A stretch of 11,679 nt of DNA from Streptosporangiaceae bacterium (GCA_030039095.1 JASHQP010000405.1:1-11679), one strand, 5' to 3'; counted from the first letter of the stretch, positions 1 to 6,628 are shown. Program-made: numbers and translations. Notes: a model not told the origin generated them from the sequence alone.

Positions 1-97
1 TCCCCGGCGGCTTCCGGCCAGCCCGGAGCCGCGGAACCAGTGCCGGCCGGCCGTCGCCGGCCGTGGTGGGAGCACTAGGGGCGCGCCGCCGGCCGGC

Positions 98-469
98 TTA
101 CTCCTCGTTGTGGGAGACGGCCTCGACGTTGTTGCCGTCGGGATCCCGCACGAACGCCCCGTAGTAGCTGGCGTGGTACTCCGGCCACAGGCGCGGCTCG
201 TGCAGCACCTCCGCACCGGCGTCCACCGCCGCCTGGAAGAACGCCCGCACCGCCGCGCGGTCCGGCGCCGTGAAGGCGATGTGTGACTCGCGGAAGCCGT
301 CGCCGGTGGTCAGCGGGCCAATCCAGAACTCAGGCCGGGGCGGGACGCCGAAGCCGATGACGTCCCCGAAGTCCATCACGCGCTGACCCCCCACCGGGGC
401 GAGCACCGCGTCGTAGAACGCTGCACTGGCTGTCACGTCGGAACACTGGATAGCAAGGTGATCAATCAT
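98..469 (-). CDS. VOC-family (glyoxalase/bleomycin-resistance fold) protein
   Basis: A 123-residue protein of usual length for a single-subunit VOC protein with two beta-alpha-beta-beta-beta modules. It opens with MIDHLAIQCSDV and closes with YYGAFVRDPDGNNVEAV, the signature ends of the family. The expected metal ligands are present: His4, His63 in RESHIAF, and Glu116 in the closing motif. Members are metal-dependent lyases, dioxygenases or drug-binding proteins, usually cytosolic homodimers; the substrate cannot be read from the sequence. The start at 469 is chosen because the first beta strand begins there; a GTG nine codons upstream would add residues foreign to the fold. No clear Shine-Dalgarno precedes 469. 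It is transcribed away from the MFS gene, whose start lies 18 bp away, so the two share a very short control region. Confidence 0.85.
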   Translation of the reverse strand: MIDHLAIQCSDVTASAAFYDAVLAPVGGQRVMDFGDVIGFGVPPRPEFWIGPLTTGDGFRESHIAFTAPDRAAVRAFFQAAVDAGAEVLHEPRLWPEYHASYYGAFVRDPDGNNVEAVSHNEE

Positions 470-474
470 GACGC

Positions 475-480
475 TATCTT
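475..480 (+). promoter_or_regulatory. Candidate leaderless -10 element (TATCTT) for the MFS gene
   Basis: TATCTT fits TANNNT and ends exactly 6 nt before the GTG at 487. This is the spacing expected when transcription starts at the first base of the start codon. No convincing -35 hexamer is seen. It supports the 487 start, which has no Shine-Dalgarno. Confidence 0.45.
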
Positions 481-486
481 CGCTGA

Positions 487-1617
487 GTGTCAGCACGGCC
501 GCGCCCCCCGGGCGATCACGCCGGCATCGATCCGAAGCGCTTGTACATCGGGATCGAGGTGGCCGAGAGCTTCTTCGTCGCGATCACGTACACGACGGCG
601 GTGGTGTACCGGGTCACGTCGGGGCACCAGAACCCGCTCCAGCTGATCCTGCTCGGCACGATGCTGGAGCTCTCGTATTTCGTCGTTCAGCTGCCGACCG
701 GGATCCTGGCCGACATCGCGAGCCGGAAGCTCTGCGTGATCGCCGGCCGGCTCCTGGTCGCGGCCGGCTTCCTGACGCAGGGACTGTCGCCCGGCTTCGC
801 CGTGCAACTGATCGCGCAGATCCCGGTGGGCATCGGCGCCGCGCTGACGTTCGGCGCCCAGGAGGCGTGGCTCGCCGACGAGGCCGGCGAGACCGAGCTC
901 ACCCCGGTGTTCCTGCGGGCCACCCAGATCGGCCTCGTCGGCGTCATCGCCGGGAGCATTCTGTCCGGCCTGCTGGCCAGTCTGGGCCTGGGCATCCCGT
1001 TCCTGGTGGGCGGCGGCCTCGCGGGCGCGCTGGCCCTCGCGCTGGTGTTCGTGATGCCGGAGACGAACTTCCGCCCGCCCGCCCGCGAGGTGTCAGCGGG
1101 CACCGTGACCCGCCAGGCCTGGAAAACCTTCTCTGAGCAGGTCGGCCAGACGCACCGGGCGATGGTCGTGGTGCCGGGCCTGGTGCTGCTGCTCGGCATG
1201 CTGTTCTGCGTCGGCATGTGGAACGAGAGCTTCGACCGGCTGTGGGGCGCCTACCTGCTGAAGGACATGAGGTTCCCGCATCCGTTCGGGCTCGGCACCG
1301 TGGCGTGGTTCAGCGTGCTCGCGGTCGCCACCGCGGCCGGCGTGGTCTGCATGGCGGCCAGCCGGGAGTTCGTGTTCGCGATCGTCGCCTACCTGGCGGT
1401 GGTCACCATGCGTCCGCTGTTCTCGCCGCTCGTCACCGGGTGGGTGGTCGGCAGGGTTGACTCCAGCGTGCGCGCGACCGCGCTGTCCGCCACCGACATG
1501 TTCGACAGCGGAGGCCAGATCGTCGGCGGGCCCGTTGTCGGCGTGATCGGCGTCCTGGCCACGCGGGGTATGGCCACGCGCCTCATGAAGTGGACTTATG
1601 TAGCGTACTTGTCGTAG
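487..1617 (+). CDS. MFS transporter, shortened (probable decaying gene)
   Basis: A 376-residue membrane protein of the major facilitator superfamily. The loop 2-3 signature is visible as GILADIASRK (72-81), and about ten hydrophobic segments can be read instead of the usual twelve. Segments 1-8 look normal. Around residues 284-295 the loop and one helix that should separate TM8 from the ARxxxGP-like region appear to be missing. After GGPVVGVIGVLATRG (347-361) the last helix is replaced by a short unrelated tail ending YVAYLS, in a locally AT-rich stretch. Family members of this type are usually about 400-420 residues. I infer an internal deletion plus a C-terminal truncation, so transport function is doubtful. 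GTG 487 is chosen for its TANNNT box; TTG 541 is an alternative. Substrate unknown; intact relatives export drugs or metabolites. Confidence 0.7.
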   Translation: MSARPRPPGDHAGIDPKRLYIGIEVAESFFVAITYTTAVVYRVTSGHQNPLQLILLGTMLELSYFVVQLPTGILADIASRKLCVIAGRLLVAAGFLTQGLSPGFAVQLIAQIPVGIGAALTFGAQEAWLADEAGETELTPVFLRATQIGLVGVIAGSILSGLLASLGLGIPFLVGGGLAGALALALVFVMPETNFRPPAREVSAGTVTRQAWKTFSEQVGQTHRAMVVVPGLVLLLGMLFCVGMWNESFDRLWGAYLLKDMRFPHPFGLGTVAWFSVLAVATAAGVVCMAASREFVFAIVAYLAVVTMRPLFSPLVTGWVVGRVDSSVRATALSATDMFDSGGQIVGGPVVGVIGVLATRGMATRLMKWTYVAYLS

Positions 1618-1654
1618 TAATGGCGTACCAGAACATATAACTATTTCTTTACCT

Positions 1655-1683
1655 GGCGCGATCATCGCGCCGCGATGGCGCGA
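1655..1683. promoter_or_regulatory. Three alternating 7-bp inverted half-sites upstream of the SDR operon
   Basis: GGCGCGA (1655-1661), TCGCGCC (1665-1671) and GGCGCGA (1677-1683) lie in a row. The middle copy can pair with either flank, giving hairpins with a 3-nt or a 5-nt loop that exclude each other. This is either a repressor operator with three half-sites or an RNA switch in the 5' leader of the SDR gene. The AT-rich stretch just upstream (1600-1650) is the likely promoter area, but no hexamer pair there has good spacing. Confidence 0.45.
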
Positions 1684-1717
1684 CCGCTCCAATTCTGGTT
1701 ACCTCAAAGTCCGGGCG

Positions 1718-1725
1718 GGAGGAGG
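1718..1725 (+). promoter_or_regulatory. Strong ribosome binding site (GGAGGAGG) of the SDR gene
   Basis: GGAGGAGG is a near-perfect Shine-Dalgarno ending 4 nt before ATG 1730. It fixes the start of the dehydrogenase and contrasts with the leaderless-looking starts nearby. Confidence 0.8.
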
Positions 1726-1729
1726 CGCC

Positions 1730-2491
1730 ATGAAGATCGCCGGATCGGTTGCCCTTGTCACCGGGGCTGGCCGCGGGCTCGGCCGGGTGTTCGCCGCGGA
1801 ACTGGTCAGCCGGGGCGCCACCAGGGTCTATGGGGCCGCGCGCAACCCTGCGGCCGTCACCGATGCCGGTGTCACGCCGATCGCGCTAGACATCACCGAC
1901 TCAGCGAGCGTCGCGAGCGTCGCGCGGCAGTGTACGGACGTCTCGTTGCTGGTGAACAACGCCGGGGTGATGATGGCCAGCACGTTCATCGACGCACCCA
2001 GCCTTGACGCGGCCCGGCTCGAGATGGAGACCAACTACTTCGGCACGCTGCGCATGTGCCGGGCGTTCGCACCGGTCCTCGCGGCCAACGGAGGCGGCGC
2101 CGTGGTCAACATGCTGTCGGTCACCAGCTTTTTCAGCAATCCCTTCAACGCCAGCTACGGCGCCTCGAAGGCGGCGGAGTGGTCGCTGACCAACGGCATC
2201 CGCACCGAACTGCACCACCTCGGCACCCTCGTGGTCGGCGTGCACGCCGGCTTCATCGACACCGACATGGCCGCCGGTCTCGACGTACCGAAGATCAGCC
2301 CCGAATCGGTCTCCGCGGCTGTCTTCGACGCCGTCGAGGCTGGCCAGGTCGAGGTGCTCGCCGACGAGCGGACCAGGTCCGTCAAGGCGTCGCTGCCGCG
2401 CGACCACGAGCTGATCTACCCGCCCATCGAGGAACTCTGGGACTCTGCCCTCGAGGGCCGGAACGAGGGCCGGAACGAGGGCCGGCCGTGA
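1730..2491 (+). CDS. Short-chain dehydrogenase/reductase (classical SDR)
   Basis: A 253-residue classical SDR, a cytosolic NAD(P)-dependent oxidoreductase. The Rossmann nucleotide motif TGAGRGLG is at 11-18, NNAG at 76-79, and the structural Asn at 102. The catalytic triad is Ser130, Tyr143 and Lys147 (YGASK). The strand after the glycine loop ends in AAR with no acidic residue, which hints at NADP(H) preference. Length and order fit the family; the substrate is not deducible. The extreme C-terminus carries EGRN repeats encoded by a 12-bp tandem repeat and is probably disordered. The stop TGA overlaps the GTG of the next gene by 4 bp, so the two are translationally coupled. Start is set by a strong ribosome binding site. 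Confidence 0.93.
   Translation: MKIAGSVALVTGAGRGLGRVFAAELVSRGATRVYGAARNPAAVTDAGVTPIALDITDSASVASVARQCTDVSLLVNNAGVMMASTFIDAPSLDAARLEMETNYFGTLRMCRAFAPVLAANGGGAVVNMLSVTSFFSNPFNASYGASKAAEWSLTNGIRTELHHLGTLVVGVHAGFIDTDMAAGLDVPKISPESVSAAVFDAVEAGQVEVLADERTRSVKASLPRDHELIYPPIEELWDSALEGRNEGRNEGRP
2453..2487 (+). repeat. 12-bp in-frame tandem repeat at the SDR/LLM junction
   Basis: GAGGGCCGGAAC occurs twice in full (2453-2464, 2465-2476), and a third copy diverges after GAGGGCCGG (2477-2485). It encodes EGRN EGRN EGRP at the end of the SDR. The last copy sits just before the GTG of the LLM gene, and its GAGGG is the nearest purine-rich stretch that could act as its ribosome binding site. Confidence 0.85.
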
Positions 2492-3564
2492 CCACTGCCG
2501 GGGGCAGCGAGCCAGCGGTCACCCTTGGCCTGTTCGACTGGGTCGACGCGGACGGCGTGCGCGACACCGGGCAGCTCTACCGGGAACGGCTGGACCTGCT
2601 CGCCGACGCCGAGTCCGCTGGCTTCGACATTTACCACCTTGCCGAGCATCACGGCACGCCGCTGGGGCTGGCGCCGTCGCCGAGCGTGTTCCTCGCGGCC
2701 GCGGCGGTGCGGACCACGCGCATCCGGCTGTGCCCTCTGGTCTACGTGCTGCCGCTGTATCACCCGACGCGGCTGGCCGAGGAGATCGCGATGCTCGATC
2801 AGCTCAGCGGTGGGCGTCTCGAGATCGGGGTCGGCAAGGGCGGGAACCCCTACGAGCTGCAGTGCTACGGAATCGAGCCCGGCGACGCCCAGCGGCGCTA
2901 CGACGAGGTTTTCGACTCGCTCATGCGAGCCCTCGAAAGCGGCACCATCGGCGCCGCCGGGGCCGCGGCGGGCCCTGCCGAGATGCCGATCCGGACCCGC
3001 CAGGCGCCCTGCCCGCCGGTCTGGTATCCCAGCAGCAACCCGGAGAGCGTCCCGGTCCTCGGCAAGAGGGGCATCAACACCATTCTCGGGTTCAGCTTCA
3101 GGTCTCCCACGATCGAGGTGACCCGGCTGCGGCGCGACGAGTACTTCGCCGGCGTGGCGGCGGCGGAGCCGGGGACCGCGATGGGCGGCGCCGGGGCGCC
3201 GACGCCGCGCTTCGGGATCATGCGCAACATCTACGTCGGGGAGTCCGACCGCGACGCCCGCGATCGCGTCATCGAAGCGATGAACGTGTTCTATGCACAG
3301 TTCACCGCCTTGTGGCGGCGTCACGGGGACGACCGGTACCTGCAGCCGCAGGACTTCGGCCGTGCCATCGGCGAGGGGCGGGTAATCGCCGGCTCGGCGG
3401 CCACGGTACGGGTCCAGCTTGCCGAGATGCTGCGGGCGTCCGGATGCAACCACTTCGCCGGCGCGTTCGCCTTCGGCTCGCTCGGTTATGCGGAGGCGCG
3501 CTCGTCCCTGGAACGATTCGGCACCGAGGTCGCTCCCGCGCTGCGCAGCCTCCGCCCAGGCTGA
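2488..3564 (+). CDS. LLM-class (luciferase-like) flavin-dependent oxidoreductase
   Basis: A 358-residue TIM-barrel protein of the bacterial luciferase-like superfamily, which uses FMN or F420 as cofactor in the cytosol. Hallmarks are the N-terminal barrel strand VTLGLFDW, the LAEHH motif at 51-55, and DQLSGGRLEIGVGKG at 104-118, the most conserved stretch of the family. A later FGIMRNIYVGES segment and the C-terminal FAGAFAFGSL barrel end are also typical. Length is standard. The GTG at 2488 overlaps the SDR stop (GTGA), and the frame is open far upstream, but homology begins right after this codon. An SDR plus LLM pair suggests coupled redox steps on one small molecule, either oxidative breakdown or tailoring; the substrate is unknown. 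Whether it uses FMN or F420 cannot be told. Confidence 0.92.
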   Translation: MTTAGGSEPAVTLGLFDWVDADGVRDTGQLYRERLDLLADAESAGFDIYHLAEHHGTPLGLAPSPSVFLAAAAVRTTRIRLCPLVYVLPLYHPTRLAEEIAMLDQLSGGRLEIGVGKGGNPYELQCYGIEPGDAQRRYDEVFDSLMRALESGTIGAAGAAAGPAEMPIRTRQAPCPPVWYPSSNPESVPVLGKRGINTILGFSFRSPTIEVTRLRRDEYFAGVAAAEPGTAMGGAGAPTPRFGIMRNIYVGESDRDARDRVIEAMNVFYAQFTALWRRHGDDRYLQPQDFGRAIGEGRVIAGSAATVRVQLAEMLRASGCNHFAGAFAFGSLGYAEARSSLERFGTEVAPALRSLRPG

Positions 3565-3566
3565 CC

Positions 3567-3608
3567 AGCGTCGCCCACCGGCGGGCCGCGCGCACTGCCG
3601 CGGACGCT
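3567..3608. terminator. Possible bidirectional terminator between convergent genes
   Basis: Between the ends of the LLM gene and the APH/DinB gene lie the inverted repeat AGCGTC/GACGCT (3567-3572 and 3603-3608) and, inside it, CCGCG/CGCGG around an 8-nt loop (3586-3603). The two stems share one base and there is no T-tract, so this is a weak GC-rich candidate supported mainly by its position. Confidence 0.3.
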
Positions 3609-5325
3609 ACGGGCGGCCGGCTTCCAGTGCGGCGAGGTCCCGCTCGGCGTAGAGCCGGTGCTCCCATTCCTCGTTGAGAACGACCAGCAAGCATTCACGC
3701 ACGGGATAGCTGCGAGGCGGAGGCCAGCCGGGTCCCTCGACAGGCTGGGTACGGCTGTCCAGCGAATCGCTGGTGAGGTTCTCGATCACCTGGCGGACGG
3801 TGGACATCCGGTCGCGGCGCAGCTCGAGCACCACGTCCAGCGACGGCCGCGCGCCACGGTCGCGGGGCACCCCCGGTGTGTCGGGCATCCCGTCCCACGG
3901 CAGGCCCAGGGGATCCCACGGCGACGGATCGCCGAGGACCGCCCGCCGGATCCAGCAGTCGGTGGCGAACACCAGGTGGCGCACTGTCTCGATGAAGGAC
4001 CACTCCCCGTCCACCGATTCGTGCAGCAGTTCCGGGGGCAGGCGGCGGGCCCGCCCGACGGTCTGCTCCCAGAGCCGTCCGAGGAGGTCCCACGCTTCGC
4101 GGAACCCGGCGGGGTCGTCCGGGCGCATCTTGGCCCGGTCGGGATAGCGCCGGTTGAGCTCGGCGTCGACGAGCGGCGCGATGTCGACCCCGTTGACCGT
4201 CACGTTGAGCAGTTCCCCATGGATGGAGACGTTGGCCAGCTCGACGCCGCGCATCACCACGCCGCTCAGATCAACGTCGGCGAACCGTGCGCCCGCCAGA
4301 TCAACGTCACGCAGTTGCGCTCCGCTGAGGTCAACATGCTCGAACCGGGCGCCGCGCAGATCGGCGTCGACGAAGTCAGCCATGGAGACGACGGTAGTAG
4401 CCGCTGCCGACAGCCGCCGCCGGCGCCCGATGGACTGCGCCTCGAGCGTGTCGAGGACGGCCGAGATGGCCGCGCACTCCGCACCCGCGAGGGAATCCCC
4501 GTACGCGTCCCGCTCGCGGGCAGAATGGGCGAGCAACGCGATCGCCCGGTAGCTGACCAGGCAGCGCAGCCCGTCGCGGCCGGCCACCCGCGCCGCCTGG
4601 GCCAGCAGGCGGTCCGCCGTGGCATGGTCGCCGCCGCGCTCGCCGTCGATGGCCAGGGCGACCAGGTCCAGCGCACGGCTGCCCAGCGCGAACTCATCCC
4701 AGTCGACGACGCCCGTGATCCGTGAGCCGTCGGCCAGGATGTTCGACAGATTCAGGTCGTTGTTCGAGAAATCGGCGGGCGGCAGCCGCATCCCCCATAC
4801 TGGCGCGAGCCAGCGCCGCAGCCGGGAGCACAGCGGGCCGGCCGCCTCGGAGGCCCGGGGAGCATCGGCCCAGACTTCGTCCCAGTCCTCGAACAGCACG
4901 TTCGCCACGTAGCCGGTGAAATCGCGCTCCTCGTCCTGGAGCCCGGCATCGGCCTGCAACTCGACCATGCGCAGCACCGCCTCGAGCACCCGCCCGTCGA
5001 GCGCCTCGAGTGGACGGCCAGGAAGCCGGTTCTGCACGGTCACGTGCCACTCGTCGCCGATCGTGCCGTGCCACAGGATCGCCGGCACCGGATACCCGCG
5101 CGCCCCGAGCGCCGGAAGGTGCTCCGCGCACCACTGCGTCTTCTCGAATGCGCTGTCGCCCCGCCTGGCCTTGACCACGATCGCACCGGTTCCCGGCGTG
5201 CGGGCGGCCCACGTCATCCGGGACGTTCGCGGCGGCGTGAGCGGCTGGCCATCGTGCACTGGCTCACCCAGCGCCCTGGCGACCAGCACACGGATCTCAT
5301 GCCAGGCGGGCACCCCGGTCGCCAT
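3607..5325 (-). CDS. APH-like phosphotransferase, pentapeptide-repeat and DinB domain fusion
   Basis: A 572-residue three-part protein. Residues 1-300 resemble the aminoglycoside/choline phosphotransferase fold: Lys52 (IVVKA), the catalytic-loop stretch with Asp190 and Asn195 (DLNLSN), and Mg-binding Asp208 (VVDWDEF). The usual loop His is Asn188. Residues 316-365 form about ten pentapeptide repeats (DLRGA, DLSGA, DLAGA, DLSGV), a short right-handed beta helix. Residues 385-572 form a DinB-type four-helix bundle with candidate metal ligands His450 (VRHLVF) and His556 (EWEHRLYAERDL). Pentapeptide plus DinB is a familiar standalone actinobacterial architecture; an APH-like domain in front is unusual. 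ATG 5325 is chosen as the start of the phosphotransferase fold, with TACGAT 6 nt upstream. An internal ATG at 4383 could give the pentapeptide-DinB part alone. Roles are not established; small-molecule phosphorylation and thiol-dependent detoxification are family-level guesses. It lies 56 bp downstream of the DUF402 gene. Confidence 0.85.
   Translation of the reverse strand: MATGVPAWHEIRVLVARALGEPVHDGQPLTPPRTSRMTWAARTPGTGAIVVKARRGDSAFEKTQWCAEHLPALGARGYPVPAILWHGTIGDEWHVTVQNRLPGRPLEALDGRVLEAVLRMVELQADAGLQDEERDFTGYVANVLFEDWDEVWADAPRASEAAGPLCSRLRRWLAPVWGMRLPPADFSNNDLNLSNILADGSRITGVVDWDEFALGSRALDLVALAIDGERGGDHATADRLLAQAARVAGRDGLRCLVSYRAIALLAHSARERDAYGDSLAGAECAAISAVLDTLEAQSIGRRRRLSAAATTVVSMADFVDADLRGARFEHVDLSGAQLRDVDLAGARFADVDLSGVVMRGVELANVSIHGELLNVTVNGVDIAPLVDAELNRRYPDRAKMRPDDPAGFREAWDLLGRLWEQTVGRARRLPPELLHESVDGEWSFIETVRHLVFATDCWIRRAVLGDPSPWDPLGLPWDGMPDTPGVPRDRGARPSLDVVLELRRDRMSTVRQVIENLTSDSLDSRTQPVEGPGWPPPRSYPVRECLLVVLNEEWEHRLYAERDLAALEAGRP
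4391..4396 (-). promoter_or_regulatory. Candidate internal leaderless -10 element (TACCGT)
   Basis: Read on the minus strand, TACCGT lies 7 nt before the internal ATG at 4383, exactly where the pentapeptide-DinB part begins. No Shine-Dalgarno precedes that ATG. It may drive separate expression of the DinB half, but a TANNNT match alone is weak evidence. Confidence 0.25.
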
Positions 5326-5331
5326 GCTCCG

Positions 5332-5337
5332 ATCGTA
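5332..5337 (-). promoter_or_regulatory. Candidate leaderless -10 element (TACGAT) for the APH/DinB fusion gene
   Basis: On the minus strand TACGAT ends 6 nt before ATG 5325. The intervening CGGAGC contains a GGA but sits too close to be a good Shine-Dalgarno. It lies inside the short gap behind the DUF402 gene, so the fusion gene may have its own promoter as well as read-through. Confidence 0.35.
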
Positions 5338-5381
5338 GGCGCCGCCTGCGTCCGGGCGTTCGGTCACGCTCACCTGTGATT

Positions 5382-6026
5382 TCAGCGAGCCCAGTCTTCC
5401 GGAAGCTCCGCGACAGTCCAGGCCGTCGGCGGCCGCCAGTCGAGCCATTCGGATTCAGAGAACGGGCGCCCGCCGGCCGCCACGACGCTGATCACCTGCT
5501 CCGCCTCGGCCCGCACCCTGCTCTCCGTTCCGGCCGTCAGATAACCATCAGCTATGGCCCGCTCGAAGTCCGCCTCGTCTTTCAGGCGCCAGCTGCGATC
5601 GGGGGCAACGACGAGGTCCAGAACGAGATCCACGGTGTCAAAACGGGATGCGGTGCGCCGGATCGGCTCCTGAAAATTGACGTACCAGCCGATGAACTGG
5701 CCTGCTTCGTCAAACTCGACGTCGACGCAGTGCCACACCCCAGGCTCGACCAGCCGGATCAGGCTTCCGCCGGCCCATACGAGATCCTTGGACACCCAGT
5801 TCGAAAGGTCACGAACCTTGTCTCCTGCGGGGGTCCTTGCGCCCTTGAACCGCGTGTCGGGAGCCAGGTACAGCACGGTGCGCTCGGGAGAATCGCAGAC
5901 GGCGCGCATCGGAAGCGCCGTCGTCACGGCACCGTTCCAGCGTTTCCGCCAGAGCACCGGTTCGCCCAGGCCGAGCCTCCGGCTGGCCCCCTGCACCGCT
6001 AGCTCGCCTGCCGGCGCGGATGCCAT
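5382..6026 (-). CDS. DUF402 protein (FomD-barrel/nucleotide phosphatase-like)
   Basis: A 214-residue protein whose second half carries the DUF402 signature: GWYVNFQEPIRRT (113-125), then FDTVDLVLDLVVAPD (129-143) and SWRLKDEADFERAI (145-158). This supplies the clustered Trp, Tyr, Asn, Asp and Glu residues that bind a divalent metal and phosphate in characterised members. Those members include FomD, which hydrolyses a cytidylylated phosphonate intermediate, and nucleoside tri/diphosphatases of Firmicutes. A phosphohydrolase role is therefore plausible, but the substrate is unknown. ATG 6026 overlaps the end of the upstream PASTA gene by 28 bp and has no Shine-Dalgarno. GTG 5996, just after that gene's stop and ten residues shorter, is an equally good start. 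It is the middle gene of a three-gene minus-strand unit. Confidence 0.85.
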   Translation of the reverse strand: MASAPAGELAVQGASRRLGLGEPVLWRKRWNGAVTTALPMRAVCDSPERTVLYLAPDTRFKGARTPAGDKVRDLSNWVSKDLVWAGGSLIRLVEPGVWHCVDVEFDEAGQFIGWYVNFQEPIRRTASRFDTVDLVLDLVVAPDRSWRLKDEADFERAIADGYLTAGTESRVRAEAEQVISVVAAGGRPFSESEWLDWRPPTAWTVAELPEDWAR

Positions 6027-6592
6027 ATCTGCACCGTCACCGTGCCATCCCGGCGGACCGGGCGGCCGGGCGGCGGGGACTGATCCACGACCAGTCCCTC
6101 GACCGGCATCGGATCCCGGACCAGCTGGACCACCTCGACATGCAGGCCGCGGTCGCCGATGAGGCGGCGGCATGGACCGGCGAACAGCCCGCGGACATCG
6201 GGGACCGAGATGTACCGGGCCGGAACGGGGTGCGGCGCGAGCCAGTCGCCCGCCGCGTCGGCGATCGTCTCCGGCATGAACTCCCCGTTCATTCCGGCGC
6301 GGCCGCTCCATGCCCATGCCGATCGAGGCGAGGATTCCGGCGCGCTGAGCCCACCTCCGCTGGCGCGGATGCCGATCTCCTCGTCGTAGCGACGCCGGCT
6401 GGCGGGGTCAGTCAATATCCGCCGCCCGGCTTCCAGCGCCGCCCGCGCCCGCTCGGCGGCCGCCATTACCGTGGACGAGGATCCCGACATCAGCTCCGGC
6501 CCGCAGAACGCCTGTCTCGTCCTCGCAGGCACGCCGCACCTCGTCAGCGGACGATCCCGGCGCGATACCGACGATGTGAGCTGACCGGCCAT
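5999..6592 (-). CDS. J-domain-like/PASTA protein, J-domain start out of frame
   Basis: Read from ATG 6592 this is 197 residues; from ATG 6490 it is 163. The C-terminus is a PASTA repeat starting at YISVPDVRGL and ending GTVTVQIWHP; PASTA repeats bind muropeptides or act as spacers on surface kinases. In front lies the last helix of a J-domain: AAAERARAALEAGRR, then ILTDPASRRRYDEEIG. The first 34 residues are arginine-rich and unlike any domain. A different frame over the same bases (6584-6504) reads as the missing first J helices: HIVGIAPGSSADEVRRA. This suggests two compensating single-base shifts. The region equivalent to HPD reads GPE, so Hsp70 stimulation is unlikely. No signal peptide or membrane helix is seen. 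Start 6592 is preferred for the promoter-like sequence just upstream; 6490 has GGAG close by. Confidence 0.65.
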   Translation of the reverse strand: MAGQLTSSVSRRDRPLTRCGVPARTRQAFCGPELMSGSSSTVMAAAERARAALEAGRRILTDPASRRRYDEEIGIRASGGGLSAPESSPRSAWAWSGRAGMNGEFMPETIADAAGDWLAPHPVPARYISVPDVRGLFAGPCRRLIGDRGLHVEVVQLVRDPMPVEGLVVDQSPPPGRPVRRDGTVTVQIWHPRRQAS

Positions 6593-6599
6593 CGCCGCA

Positions 6600-6628
6600 G
6601 GAGTATCAGCCCTCCGGGGAACCGTCAA
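6600..6628 (-). promoter_or_regulatory. Candidate promoter for the J/PASTA-DUF402-APH operon
   Basis: On the minus strand TTGACG (6628-6623) is a good -35 hexamer. Downstream are overlapping -10 options: GATACT (6607-6602, 15-nt spacing) or TACTCC (6605-6600, 17-nt spacing). Transcription would begin at or just before ATG 6592, giving a nearly leaderless mRNA. It faces away from the membrane-protein gene at 6701. Confidence 0.5.

Noticed and set aside
1..97. GC-rich repeats of CCGGCC downstream of the VOC gene as a terminator
   Set aside because: Many overlapping self-complementary GC blocks but no defined stem followed by T residues; no single structure can be supported.
2416..3453. Minus-strand open frame of 345 codons opposite the LLM gene
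   Set aside because: Arg/Gly/Pro-rich translation without any motif, fully antisense to a strongly supported gene.
3658..4725. Long plus-strand open frame of 355 codons opposite the APH/DinB gene
   Set aside because: Translation is low-complexity His/Arg/Gly/Pro-rich with no domain; it is an antisense shadow common in GC-rich DNA.
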